NCBI GenBank assembly: GCA_014529385.2
Contig: CM043956.1
Location: 87,531,721 to 87,595,720, forward strand
Origin: Adiantum capillus-veneris
Lineage: Eukaryota > Streptophyta > Polypodiopsida > Polypodiales > Pteridaceae
Length of the DNA: 64,000 nt
Reading direction: 5' to 3'
The notes under the pieces are model-generated. The model was not told the DNA's origin, did no database searches, and worked only from the letters and a program-made list of their open reading frames with translations. This document shows positions 11,540-21,931 of this stretch, one piece after another. How positions within the stretch are numbered: position 1 is the stretch's first letter; every line of letters begins with the position of its first letter. Both the position numbers and the translations under genes were made by a program.

Positions 11540-14120
11540 CATGCAAGTGCTTGAGACTTAACCAGGGATAGAGCATAATAGCTCTAGGGAAAGCGGCTCA
11601 AATTTAAGCTCGAGCCTCGCCTACATATGCTATTGTAGCAAGTCTAGCTTAATGGCATCCTTGTGTCTACTTAGGAAAGAGGCTCGAGCTTAAGTTCGAA
11701 CCTTGCCTACATATGCTAATATAGAAAGTCTGCCTTGAACTTAAGTTTGAGCCTCAACTGTATATGTTACTTTAGCACTAGGGTGTATGGTTAGCCTCAT
11801 GACATCTGTGTGGCTACCAATGCCAGTAGGCTCAAACTTAAGTTCGATCCTCACTTGCATATAGTAGAGTAGCACCATCATGTAGGGCTTGTTGCTACCA
11901 AGGGCATAGAAGAACACCTTTAGGCTCAATCTTAAGTTTGAGCCTCAAGTGCATATTCTGTAGAACTAGGATGCAAGGCTTGCCTCCTAACATCCTTGTA
12001 GCTACCAATGGAAAGAGCCTTGCTTGTGCTGTGTAGCCCTACTATGCAAGGGCACAGCCTCATGACATCCTTGTGGCTATCAAGGACATGGAAAAATATC
12101 TTTAGACTCAAGCTAAAGTTTGAGTATTTCATACTGTAGCGCTAGGGAGAAAGGTTAGCCTTGTGAAATCTTTATAGCTACTAAGGTCATAGAATAGCAT
12201 CCTTGTGGCAAACAATGGAAAAAATATTGCACTTAAGTGTAGACCTTGCCTACAAATGTCAGTATAGCACTACGATGCATGTATAGCTTCATGACATCCA
12301 TGTGGATACCAAAGAAAAAGAAAAACACTTTGAGACTCGAGCTTAAGTTCGAGCCTCAATTGTATAAGCTATTGTAGCACTAGGGAGTATTTCTAGACTC
12401 ATCCTTTAGAGATACTAATTCCAAGAGGCTCGAACTTAAGTTTGATCCTCACTTGCATAGGCTAGTGTAGCACTAGAATGCAAGCCTAATGCCATCCTTG
12501 TGGCTACCATGGGTATAGAATAGCACCTTAAGTTCAAGCCTCATTTTCATATGCTAGTGTAGCACTAGGATGCAAGGCTTTCCTCATGATATCCTTGTGT
12601 CTACTAAGGGCAAGAGGCTCAAACTTAAGTTTGAGCCTTGCCTACATATGCTAGTATAGCACTAGCATGAAAGTCTAGCTTCATGACATCCTTGGGAACA
12701 GAACAACACCTTTAGGTTCAAACTTAAGTTTAAGCCTCAATTGCATATGATATTGTAGCACCAATGTGTAAGGCTAGCCGAGGGATATCCTTGTGGCTAC
12801 TTAGGGAAAGAGGATCGAACTTAAGTTCGAACCTCGCCTACATATGCTAGTATAGCAAGTCTAACCTAATGACATCCTTGTGAATACTTAGGGAAAGCGG
12901 CTCAAATTTAAGTTCGAACCTTGCCTACATATGCTATTGTAGGCTATCTTAATGACATCCTTGTGTCTACTTAGGGAAAGAAGCTCAAACTTAAGTTTGA
13001 ACCTTGCCTACTTATGCTAGTATAGCAAGTCTAACTTAATGTCATCCTTGTGTCTACTTAGGGAAAGCAGCTCAAATTTAAGTTCGAACCTTGCCTACAT
13101 ATGCTATTGTAGCAAGTCTGGCTTCATGACATCCTTGTGGCTACTTAGGGAAAGAGGCTCAAGCTTAAGTTCAAACCTTGCCTACATATGATAATATAGC
13201 AAGTCTGCCTTGAACTTGAGTTTGAGCATCAACTGTATATGTTACTGTAGCACTAGGGTGTAAGGTTAGCCTCATGACATCTGTGTGGCTACCAATGCCA
13301 GTAGGCTCAAACTTAAGTTCGATCCTCACTTGCATATACTAGAGTAGCACCAGCATGTAGGGCTTGTTGCTACCAAGGGCATAGAAGAACACCTTTAGGC
13401 TCGATCTTAAGTTCGAGCCTCAAGTGCATATTCTTTAGCACTAGTATGCAAGGCTTGCCTCATGACATCCTTGTGGATAGCCTTATTTGCATATGCTATT
13501 GTAGCACTAGGGTGTAAGGCTAGACAAGGGATATCCTTGTGGCTACCTGAGGCAAGAGGCTTGAGCTTAAGTTCGAGCCTCACCTAGATATGTTAGTATA
13601 GCACTATCATGAAAATCTAGATTCACTAAGTCCTTTTAGGATTCATGCAAGAATAGAAAAACACTTAGGATTGAACTTAAGTCTAGCCTAATGGCATCCT
13701 TTTGGTTACCAATGACAAGAGGCTCAAACTTAAGTTTGATCCCCACTTGCATATTTGAGTGTAGCACTAGCATGGAAGGCTAGCTTGATGACATATTTGT
13801 GGCTATCAAGGGCATAGAATAGCACCTTTAGGCTCGATCTTAAGTTCGAGCCTCAAGTGCATCAGAGAATAAAAAATCACTTTTAGGCTCAAACTTAAGT
13901 TTGAGCTTCCTCTCCATATGCTAATGTAGCACTAGAGTGCATGCCTAGCCTCATGACATCCTTCTAGCTAGAAAAATCATAGAGCTTCACTTTTAGGCTC
14001 AAATTTAATTTAGCACTAACTTGCAAGACTACTCTCATGACATCCTTGTGGCTAGCAAGGGTACAAAACAACATCTTTTGGCTCAAACTTAAGTTCGAGC
14101 CTCGCCTACACATGCTAGTT
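11540..14120. repeat. Palindromic repeat block P2, period about 85-110 bp
   Basis: About 25-30 degenerate units. Each has CATGACATCCTTGTGGCTAC, an AAGGG segment, the dyad (GGCTCAAACTT and its inverse) and TGCATATGCTAGTGTAGCAC. 12616-12637 is a perfect 22-bp palindrome. Left-arm variants CAAAC and CGAAC and right-arm variants GTTTG and GTTCG occur in all combinations. The block directly precedes a splice acceptor at 14200, so it probably lies in the first intron of the methyltransferase-like gene. Confidence 0.85.
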
Positions 14121-14202
14121 TTTTTTTTAAAATGTACTATTTAACTTAAACATATGCTCCTTGTTTAGGTTCTAACATTGTTCTTTTTAGTTGTTTCAGG
14201 AA

Positions 14203-15146
14203 TGGAGGCTTCCAATGTACCAAGTATACCAGAGCAGGGTGCACAAGTCTTCACACTCGATGTTCTTGGAATGTCCACTCACGCCAAAACTACTACTCCA
14301 AGAATAAAGGTTGACAAGACCTTTGATTTAACAAAAGAAGAAGGAGTGAAGTGGTTTGTGGATACCTACGATACAGATGCAAACTACAAAGGTGACATCC
14401 ATCTATATTTGTCACAAGGTGATATGAAATATGGAGACATGGGGATTGTTGTGGGTGTCAAAGATGATGTGGATGCAACAACAATGCCATGCTTTGCATG
14501 TAATGTGTTACGTATTGGGGAGACCACAAAGGCAAACAAGTTTTGCTTATCATTGGGAACTTTTCATGTAGCAGACATGAATGGTAGCAAACTAGGAAAA
14601 GAAAATTCTATTGTAAAATTAGGATTGAAGATCTCCAACTTCACTAATCAAGAAGACTCGGGTGTGGACTGTGTGGAAGACCTAGTGAAGGCAGTGAAAC
14701 ATGCAAAGCGAGTCTTGAGCTTACCAAAGAAGATTGTACCTGCAAAGAAACCAATAGGGGCACTACCTAAGAAAGTTGTGGAGAAGATAGGGAAAGCCAT
14801 AGTTAGGAGTGCACTTGCAGCATCAAGAGGTGCCCGTGCAAGCGCTTCAACACATGTAGAGAAGATCACTGCCACCATTAATTTAGAGGAGCAAGAAGGT
14901 TCACAAGGGCAAGATGCACAAGGACTCAGAAGAAAAAGAAAGGCAAAGGATGATTCTACTGTTGAGGAAGATCGACAGAAACTAGCAAAGAGGAAGATGA
15001 AAAAGAGTGCAGAAGAAAAAGAGGTTTTTGAAGAGGAGTTGATGGACATGGAAACTCCATCCGAAGATAACAAGGCACTGACCTCTTTAGAAATCAAGAA
15101 GGATTCTATCCTTTTGGGATCAATGAAGTCTTTAGCATTGACGTGA
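14203..15146 (+). CDS. ParB/methyltransferase-like gene, N-terminal exon
   Basis: The acceptor TTTAGTTGTTTCAG ends at 14200 and the first ATG follows at 14203, so this is probably the first coding exon after a 5' UTR intron that holds the P2 repeats. The first 170 residues or so look globular (VDKTFDLTKEEGVKWF, GDIHLYLSQGDMKYGD), with no family I recognise. Residues about 185-310 are low-complexity, Lys/Ala/Glu-rich and basic (KRKAKDD, KRKMKKSAEEKE), likely disordered and possibly a nuclear signal. The reading shifts near 15071-15143 into the next frame, where GINEVFSIDVTRC follows. A short intron or a one-base indel could explain this. The gene continues to 20218. Confidence 0.6.
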
Positions 15147-15643
15147 CAAGGTGTTTTCCTGCTCCATCAAACTATGTGTACAGAAGATTAAATCTAGATT
15201 GGGTCAGGATTTTGACTTTAGAGTTCATTCAAGAACCAAAGCAAGAGGAGATACTAGCAATTTTGATGCCTTGTGATCCTTCCAAAAAACATCTTCTTGA
15301 CAAACTTGCCAAAGAGGATGTTCGCAATGTTGATTACTGGATCATCTCTGGACAACACTCCATTAGTGATGCAAAACATTTGGAAGGTGCAAACGTTGCA
15401 AAGGTTACCCCTCAATTGCGTCAACAATTCACATATAGACGATCAAAGATTATTCTCAATTGCCCACCAAAGATCTCTCGTGAAATCTTCAAAGATGCGA
15501 ATCTATCTGTTGCAATGTCAATGCAAAAGGAGCCATTTCTTGACCAACTTATGCAAGCACGAGCACAATGGCATGCAAATGGTTGTCCTTCTAAGCCACC
15601 ACCTGGTGTCAACCAAACCAAGAAGGACTTTGAAGCTTGGAAG
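15071..15643 (+). CDS. ParB-like exon of the same gene
   Basis: This frame opens at 15071, overlaps the previous frame and has no stop until after a consensus donor at 15644 (GAAG-GTACTT). It encodes WVRILTLEFIQEPKQEEIL, then VDYWIISGQHSISDAKHL, which matches the core signature of ParB/Srx-type domains (usually I.GxHR.xAA). Here the Arg normally after GxH is Ser, so nuclease or CTPase activity is doubtful. The exon ends in phase 0 and joins 15991 (TFVETIEHTLQK) without a break. ParB-like domains preceding N6/N4 methyltransferase domains are a common bacterial and phage pairing, which supports the reading of the next exon. Confidence 0.6.
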
Positions 15644-15990
15644 GTACTTGTTTGATTCTTTGAAAACATGGATGTGAGTCTTTTCAATCAATATCTATTT
15701 GTAAACTAGAGTCTATCATAGGCTCAAGCAAGACCTCCATGTGCTCATTTAGAACTTAAATTGAGGTTTTAACTTAAGATTTAGTGTCACTTGCATATGA
15801 GGCTAAGGAGGCTCGAACTTAAGTTTGAGCCCCACTTACATATACCCATGTATTTTGGACTTTGCATAGATGTATGTGAGCATATAAAGAAACAATTCAA
15901 TCTAGCTAGGCTTGAACTTATTAAGTATACGTCTCAATCCCACAAGTTAGAGCCTTGTCAATATTGATGTTGGAATTTTCAATTTTGCAG
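15644..15990 (+). other. Intron with palindromic repeat copy
   Basis: Donor GTACTT at 15644 and acceptor TTTTGCAG at 15983-15990. The intron holds a copy of the P2 dyad near 15808 (AGGCTCGAACTTAAGTTT). The same repeat family sits in the 5' intron and in the next intron. Confidence 0.6.
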
Positions 15991-17623
15991 ACCTTTGTTG
16001 AGACAATAGAGCACACACTTCAAAAGGGATTTGTCAAGACCGACTTGCATTTGCTTCTATGTGATGAGAAGATATGGAAGAATTGGGTCAAGATCATGAG
16101 ACAATATGCTCGAGGCTTGCTACCAAATACAAAGGGAGAAACAATTGATGAAGGTTCCAACGAAAATCCTAAATTTCTAACTATGAAGGGTGGTCAGATT
16201 CGACAAGCACCTGGCACAGCAACACTGGCACCTACATTGTTCAAGTGCATTTTAGGCCTCGAGAATAAAGAAGTTCTTGAACTACAAAATGCAATCCTGG
16301 ACAAAACCATCTTGCTAAAGAAGAGCAAGCATACCCCTCGTAGAATGGACCTGGATGAGATGGCTTGGAAGCTAAAAACAGATCGAGTGTTGAAAGAAGC
16401 AATAATATCATTCTTCTTTGATTTGACAAGGGAAAATTTATCTTGGGAGCAAGTTTGTGAGAAGTACAAGCTAGGAGAGCATGAGTACAATCAAATGAGG
16501 AGCTATAGCCAGTACTTTTTCAAGGACTCCCTCAACAGAGCAAAGAAGACTCCACCCTCACTTCCAAAAAGTGTAATAACTCTCCTCAGTCATCTTTATA
16601 GAGCTAATATGGGCATAATATCTCAAGATGAGTCTATTCCATGGAGAATCAAGGGGGTGGGCTTTGATATGGGGAAGATCAAAGACTTGTGCAATACAGA
16701 GCACGTACCATTTCAATTGGTTGTCTTGGATCTTCATGGTACTAAAGAAAAGCTCTCTATAGATTTTTTTGCAAATTTGGCACTCAATCTAAACACATTG
16801 AATGCACAATACGAATATGTGCTAGTGTGTTTCATTGATTTCATCAATATCGGAATGCTTGTTGAAGGGGTTTCTAGCCAGTCAACTAAGGTCCATATTG
16901 AATATGGAAATATCCAAGAAACAAGAGATGACTCATGGATAGATGGAACTGTGGACTCTGCAATGGTTGCTCTTTTTGTTAGCAAGGTTGATAGATTTGA
17001 GTCTATTTACAAAGCTCATACAAAAAGAGTCTTTTTCTCAAGCTCTTGTGGCAAGGATCATGAATTTATTGATAGAAACTTCATTGATGGCCTTATCATA
17101 GGGTTTTGTCCTGAGCAAAGCTATGTGTTGGAAATTTTTTGCGGTGGATTTGTGTTGGAGCAAAGCTTGTCGAAGAAGAGAAGGGCAATTACTGTATGTA
17201 AAGATGATTTTGAAGCAATGGAGTTAGAATCTCAATGCTCTAGTCTTTTGGAGAGCAATCCGTCCTTGCAGGACTGGTGTGGTGCAAGTCAAGCATCACT
17301 TGCGATACAAACAGTGGAGCTGGATGATAAAGAAAACGAAGACCTTCACAATCTTGACATCGATGAGAAACAAAGCAGTGGAGAGGATTTTGATGGAAAT
17401 GAAGAGAATGATAACGTAGACAACACGGATGATAGTGAAGTTCAAGAAGCTATGAATTTTGATCATCAAGGGGGGGCAGACAATGTTGGAGAAATGAGTC
17501 CAGTTGTGGATGTTGAGTGTGCAAAAGAAAATGATGAAGATAATGAGGATGATGTTGTAGGCAATGAGAATGCACAAGAGGATGATAGAGCCCCTCAAGA
17601 CATTGTAGTAGCTGATGAAAAAG
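15991..17623 (+). CDS. Methyltransferase-like exon, permuted beta-class fold, degenerate
   Basis: A 544-codon open exon between acceptor TTTTGCAG and donor AAAG-GTACGA. Residues from about 110 have a helical segment with LSWEQVCEKYKLGEHEY. Around residues 240-260 FQLVVLDLHGTK sits where beta-class N6/N4 DNA methyltransferases carry DPPY (motif IV). It is followed by a VLVCFIDF strand and, near residue 375, FFSSSCGKDHEF in the place of the usual H-P-x-K-P. Then SYVLEIFCGGFVLEQS corresponds to the SAM-binding motif I (FxGxG). Both key motifs are altered (DLHG, FCGGF), so catalysis is unlikely as written. The last 130 residues are very acidic (DNVDNTDDSE). The order IV-then-I is the permuted class. 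The family call is inference from motif order; no search was possible. Confidence 0.55.
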
Positions 17624-19240
17624 GTACGAATGCTTCTTAGAGTATTTTTGATACTAGGTTTAATGACTCATGTCATTATCATGTACCAACAGGCTCCTAA
17701 AGTATGAAAAGGCAGGATAGTGTATTGAATTGATCAATTGTGATACTTTAGGTCCTTCAAACACTATTTTCTTAATACTATCTTGTGTATTTATCTAAAA
17801 GTATGTCATTTTATTTAGATTTAATTGCTGTTGTTTTAAAAATGATGGGGGGGATCAAACTTGAGTTTGAGCCATCACAAAGTACATGTCTTTATTTAAA
17901 GTGTCAATTCACAAAGCATAGCTAACATACAGATGTGTTTTAAGAGTAAGAAATTTTGGTTTTGGTGAGACAATAATGAAGCATTACCAAACACTAATGA
18001 GGCTCAAACTTAAGTTCAAGCCTAACAAGGAGAGATAGTGAAGCACTTGTGTATGAACTTCAATAAAAAAAGTCATGGCTGAGTTGTTCTAAGTGAGACT
18101 TGAACTTTCATATCCTAGTGTAGCACTTGCATATGTTACGTGAAACTCATAATGTCTTTGTACCTAACAAGGCATTGAAATTTAGGTTGTAGGCTCGAAC
18201 TTAAGTTTGAACCTTGCCTCCACATGTTAGTGTAGCACTACCATGTGAGGCCGAGCTCATAAGCACTACCATGTTAGGCCAATCTCAAGAGCATTGTAGT
18301 AATATAATCTTCCAAATAGCAATACTTATGGATCATGAAGTAAAAAGGATCATACCTTGAAAAATTCATAGTTAAGAGGTTTTTTGAATAGGCCCTAGAT
18401 GTGCACAATATAATAATTTTATACATAGTGAATGCGTTGAGACTAGACATGGCTTGAGATTTAAGCCTTACACTTGAAACATAAGCTTAAGGTTAAGACT
18501 TAAGCCTTAGGCATGAACTTAAGTTTGAGCCTCAAAAGTCCTTGTCATAGAATCCTAGCTCAACAACAAAAGTCCTTGTCATAGAATCCTACCTCAGTAC
18601 TTCCAAGTGAAGCTCACAATTTCATATCCTATTGTAGCGATTACATATGTTAAGAAAGAGAAAGAGTCCTAATCTATAACAAGAAACTGAAATTTATTTT
18701 GTAGGATCGAACTTAAGTTCGAGCCTTGCCTTTGTATGTTAGTGTAGCACTACCATATGAGTCCAGTCTCAGGAGCATTGTAGCAAACAAATGTTACAAA
18801 TAACAAAATACTTATAGATTATGAAGAAAATTGGATGATACCTTGAAAAATTCATAGATAAGGGGTTTTATAAATAGGTCTTCAGTGCACATAGTATAAA
18901 AGGTTTTCACATAGTGAATGATGAAGACTAAAAAGGGCTTAGGACTTACATTTTAAACTTCAAACATAAGCATAAATTTTGAGACTTAAGTTTTAGGCTT
19001 GAAACAAAAGCCTAAACTTTGAAACTTAAGCCTTAGGCTGGAGCTTAAAATTAAGCCTCACTTTCAAATGTGCTTTAGGTATCATTCTAGTTAGCATTTT
19101 TGTGTTAATGTGCTAAATGGAGCCTTTCTAGCATAAAACGTTTGGGTTAGATAATGGAAATGAAATGGATTCTATGGTTATTGAAAATCCACTAGACTAT
19201 TTTCTAAATAGGTAAAAATTTGGCTTTTTTCATCTTTCAG
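17624..19240 (+). repeat. Large intron carrying palindromic repeats (block P3)
   Basis: Bounded by GTACGA at 17624 and the acceptor TTTCATCTTTCAG ending at 19240. It contains at least six copies of the AACTTAAGTT dyad (for example near 18003, 18191, 18516, 18706). It also has two related segments beginning near 18130 and 18620 that share GTAGCACTACCATGTGAG, CTTATAGATCATGAAG and CCTTGAAAAATTCATAG. So about 500 bp of the intron is itself duplicated and diverged. Confidence 0.65.
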
Positions 19241-19746
19241 ATGAAGACAACAAAATAGAAGACGGAGATAAGATATCTCAAGCAGCACAAGTGCTACCCA
19301 CCGTATTCTTGGAGAGACCCAGTTTCATAAAGGTGATCTTGTAGAGCACAAAAGTGATCTTGTAGAACAAACCTCTCAAAAAACTTCAAATGACATGACT
19401 AAAGAGAGAGAGAACATGATACCTACAATTGGAGAGACCCAAATTCATGAAAGTGACATTAGGAATAGTGAAGAGGAGATGGTGGTGGTAGAGCATCAAA
19501 GTGATTTTGTTGTGCAAAATTCTCCAAAACCTTCACACGACACTAACAACATGCCTCAAAGAGATGAGGATGCAGAGGGTAGTGAGAAGAAGGGTGAAGC
19601 CAATGAAGAGCTCCAAGCGACTCTTGCAACCAAGGACATACAAGAAAAAACTGACAAAGGGACAGGAAAAGCGACACCAAATACAAACAAAGTCCAAAGC
19701 ATTCAAGAAACGGAGCAAGGGATTGAAGTTGGTGAGAAAAACAAAG
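19241..19746 (+). CDS. Acidic linker exon of the same gene
   Basis: The acceptor at 19240 joins in phase 1 to the previous exon (...DEK-DEDNKIEDGDK). A one-base slip near 19300 is needed to stay open. The downstream frame then reads GETQFHKGDLVEHKSD and, after a stretch, GETQIHESDIRNSEEE, an internal repeat of about 38 residues. The rest is hydrophilic and charged (KKGEANEELQATLATKD), probably a disordered linker. The donor GTACTT at 19747 begins a short intron of 82 bp. The slip suggests the gene is degraded or that an alternative donor is used. Confidence 0.45.
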
Positions 19747-19828
19747 GTACTTATTTGTCCAATGTGATTAGTATAGATATGGCCCTTTTTGGAAGATAAT
19801 ACAAAATTCTATTATGTTGTCTTTGCAG

Positions 19829-20218
19829 GTGAAATTGACATTCAAAATCATGGATCCTGTTCAAGAAAGTAGAGGCAAGAAAGTAGTAAACTCCTTAAGC
19901 AAGGATCCAGCTATGTTGGCATCCAAGTTTGGTGTGCCACTATTATCTTCAAACCAGCTGAACTTGTTAAAATTGTCTCACAAAACAAAAAATTTGAGTG
20001 ATCAACATGCTATTGCTTATGCTACTAGCTTGGGGTATGGTCGTGGTCATTTCATTAGCGGAGTTGCAACAAAAGCATACATATCAAAGCTACAAAAGGC
20101 CTACTTAAGCTTATGGGTAGGAGTCACTTTAGATTTATCAAAAAATATTAAAAAAAAATTCAAATTTTTATCTAATCTAGCATATTTGTTATTGCAGGTG
20201 GAAGAAAACAACCAGTAA
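19829..20218 (+). CDS. Last exons of the ParB/methyltransferase-like gene
   Basis: The acceptor GTCTTTGCAG ends at 19828. The frame MDPVQESRGKKVVNS... runs to the donor at 20119 (TTATGG-GTAGGA). The acceptor TTATTGCAG at 20197 adds six codons and a TAA at 20218. Content: SKDPAMLASKFGVPLLSSN, a basic/hydrophilic tail and GYGRGHFISGVA. The phase from the previous exon does not join cleanly; one indel in the first 35 bp would fix it. No family is recognised. Confidence 0.4.
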   Translation: MKLTFKIMDPVQESRGKKVVNSLSKDPAMLASKFGVPLLSSNQLNLLKLSHKTKNLSDQHAIAYATSLGYGRGHFISGVATKAYISKLQKAYLSLWVGVTLDLSKNIKKKFKFLSNLAYLLLQVEENNQ

Positions 20219-20630
20219 GGGCTTGGCGTGCGCATTGACTCAATCACCTGGAATGTTCACATACATCTAGAGTGGTGGAAATGTGTTAAGAAGATTTTGA
20301 CCAAAACAATGTATTGGGCTCTAGTATTCCGGCCAAAACAATGTGTTGGGTCCAATTATTTGAACATGAACCAAATATGTACACTTTTATATTTCATCAA
20401 CTAGATGTTATTCAACCTTGGAAAAGAAGTCTCTCTTTTATCTTTGTGGTTGGAGCTCTTTGTACAAGATTTCTTCTGTGTATTGAAGAAAAATATTTTC
20501 TTTTGTTGTCTTCTCAAGGTTTAAGTCTATAATATCATGGATAAAATAAATAATGTTGGTGCACAATGTGTTAATTGAAAATAATATCTCTTCCATTGAC
20601 CATCATGCCTTTTTTTTGGAGTAGGAGATT

Positions 20631-21425
20631 TTGAAGCATATAAATTTGATTTCAAATGTACAAAGCATTTGTACATTTGATTTCAAATGTACAAAGCATT
20701 TACTATTGAGGTGGCACATGTCATTGAGGACTCATAGGCCTAGAAGGAAATTGATTCCACCACCCTCAGATACTATACGGAAACAAAGAAGAGTATTGAT
20801 CCTTGAACTCAATGGTGTTTTACTTAAGACCATTGAAATGCAACATGGTGATGTATGCCCAGATTGGGGAAGACATATGCATCTCGTTGAAGAGAGTACA
20901 AATGTGTGGCATTTTATTCGCAAAGATGCATTCACTTTCCTTGATTTTTGCATGCAATGGTTTGAGGTGTGGATTTGGAGCACTAATAGATTGCAAAGGA
21001 CTCGTCGTATTCTTGAGTTATGCTTTCCACAACACCATAAAAAATTTAATGTCATAGCAGGACAGGCAGTATGCCAAAAGACAGATCTTCTAATTGGATA
21101 TCGATTTGTATACCACAAGAACTTGGATGTAGCATGGAGATTTTTTCATGATTTGGATGGAAATAATACCTTAATTTTTGACAAGGCCCTTTACAGTGTA
21201 ATGTGGAATATGCCCGGAACCTACTTGATTTTTCAAAAAATGTGGAATCAATCAAAAGAAGAGCTTGAAAGTTTTTTGGAGAGAACAATCACTGCATGGT
21301 TACTTGGTTGGATCTATGCAAGGGACAAACGAGAGTATACTTGCAATATGTTGGTAAATGAAGCATCTTGTGATAGAGAAACCTTGTACGTATTGGAGCA
21401 ATACATGAGAAAACGCAAAGTTTAA
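20631..21425 (+). CDS. FCP1/NIF-like HAD phosphatase-fold protein, catalytic motif altered
   Basis: An open frame of 264 codons. The likely true start is the ATG near 20718, because the first 30 codons cross a 31-bp direct repeat (20644-20705). RRVLILELNGVLLKT matches the first strand of FCP1/SCP/TIM50 domains, where the motif is DLDGT; here it is ELNGV, so both catalytic aspartates are lost. FIRKDAFTFLDFCMQWFEVWIWSTN follows the usual RPG...FL...YEIxIWT pattern. LIFDKALYSVMWNMPGTYLIF fits the second acidic motif region, usually DD-P, here with a single Asp. The C-terminal 60 residues are basic (RDKREYTCN, MRKRKV). As written it would bind rather than hydrolyse phospho-peptides. It is the third accessory domain in the TIR element with eroded active-site motifs. 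Confidence 0.6.
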   Translation: MKHINLISNVQSICTFDFKCTKHLLLRWHMSLRTHRPRRKLIPPPSDTIRKQRRVLILELNGVLLKTIEMQHGDVCPDWGRHMHLVEESTNVWHFIRKDAFTFLDFCMQWFEVWIWSTNRLQRTRRILELCFPQHHKKFNVIAGQAVCQKTDLLIGYRFVYHKNLDVAWRFFHDLDGNNTLIFDKALYSVMWNMPGTYLIFQKMWNQSKEELESFLERTITAWLLGWIYARDKREYTCNMLVNEASCDRETLYVLEQYMRKRKV

Positions 21426-21899
21426 TGATGTATTTATAGTCATTGAGCCTGTTGACATAGTATCATTTCCTCAAATGAGTTGTACAATACTTTTATCCAT
21501 GTAAATATGTGAATTGGATTTGATTTTTTATCTTGGTGTTTCTAAACACCACACTATTTTGAGGTCCCTTCAATTCTAAAATTTGTTTTTGATTATTGTA
21601 GATTCTTTTTATGAGTGTTTATATAGCCAATTCTTTAACGTTAATGTCTCAAATCTGAGCTACTGATTCACTTTTTCTACATGAATAATGTTGTATAATG
21701 CAAATTGAGTTAGTGCCATGCTTCCCTCATTTTTTTGATGTCATTGTAGTTGATGCATATAAGTATGTATATAAATACACAAATCCCTATAGATATGTGT
21801 TAAGGGGTATATGAAACATAGAGTGTAACCGTGAATAGATGATAGCTCAAACTACACAAAAATACTAAGTTTTTTAATAGCGCTATAAGAAATGGGACT
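21426..21899. other. Subterminal region of the TIR element
   Basis: AT-rich, non-coding. It probably contains the 3' end of the FCP1-like transcript. No palindromic repeat copy and no clear internal repeat of the terminal motif is seen. Confidence 0.5.
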
Positions 21900-21931
21900 T
21901 GAATAATTCCCAAAATTCCTAAATAGGTCTT
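21900..21931 (-). repeat. Right terminal inverted repeat
   Basis: Plus-strand text ends CCTAAATAGGTCTT directly before CTAG. Read inward on the minus strand it is AAGACCTATTTAGGAA, then GGGAA and ATTCA, matching the left end at 26 of 32 positions. Confidence 0.8.

Larger units (their letters stand above)
4569..21931. mobile_element. 17.4-kb TIR DNA transposon with transposase and accessory genes
   Basis: The ends are inverted repeats: the left begins AACACCTATTTAGGAA, and the right, read inward on the minus strand, begins AAGACCTATTTAGGAA. About 26 of 32 positions match. CTAG flanks both sides, and removing the element restores the satellite palindrome. Inside are a minus-strand DDE-type transposase (5154-8519), a plus-strand spliced gene with ParB-like and methyltransferase-like parts (14203-20218), and an FCP1-like gene (20631-21425). 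Spacers and introns are packed with a palindromic repeat. The transposase motifs resemble the domain I know as DUF7869; I cannot assign a named superfamily. This copy is probably not autonomous, because the transposase has stops and frameshifts. Confidence 0.8.

Noticed and set aside
11540-14120. CRISPR-like look of a short palindromic repeat with spacers
   Set aside because: The spacers are themselves repeated, the repeats vary, the host is a plant and no cas-like gene is present.
14648-15097. Minus-strand Ser-rich frame
   Set aside because: Shadow of the Lys/Glu-rich tail of the plus-strand exon.
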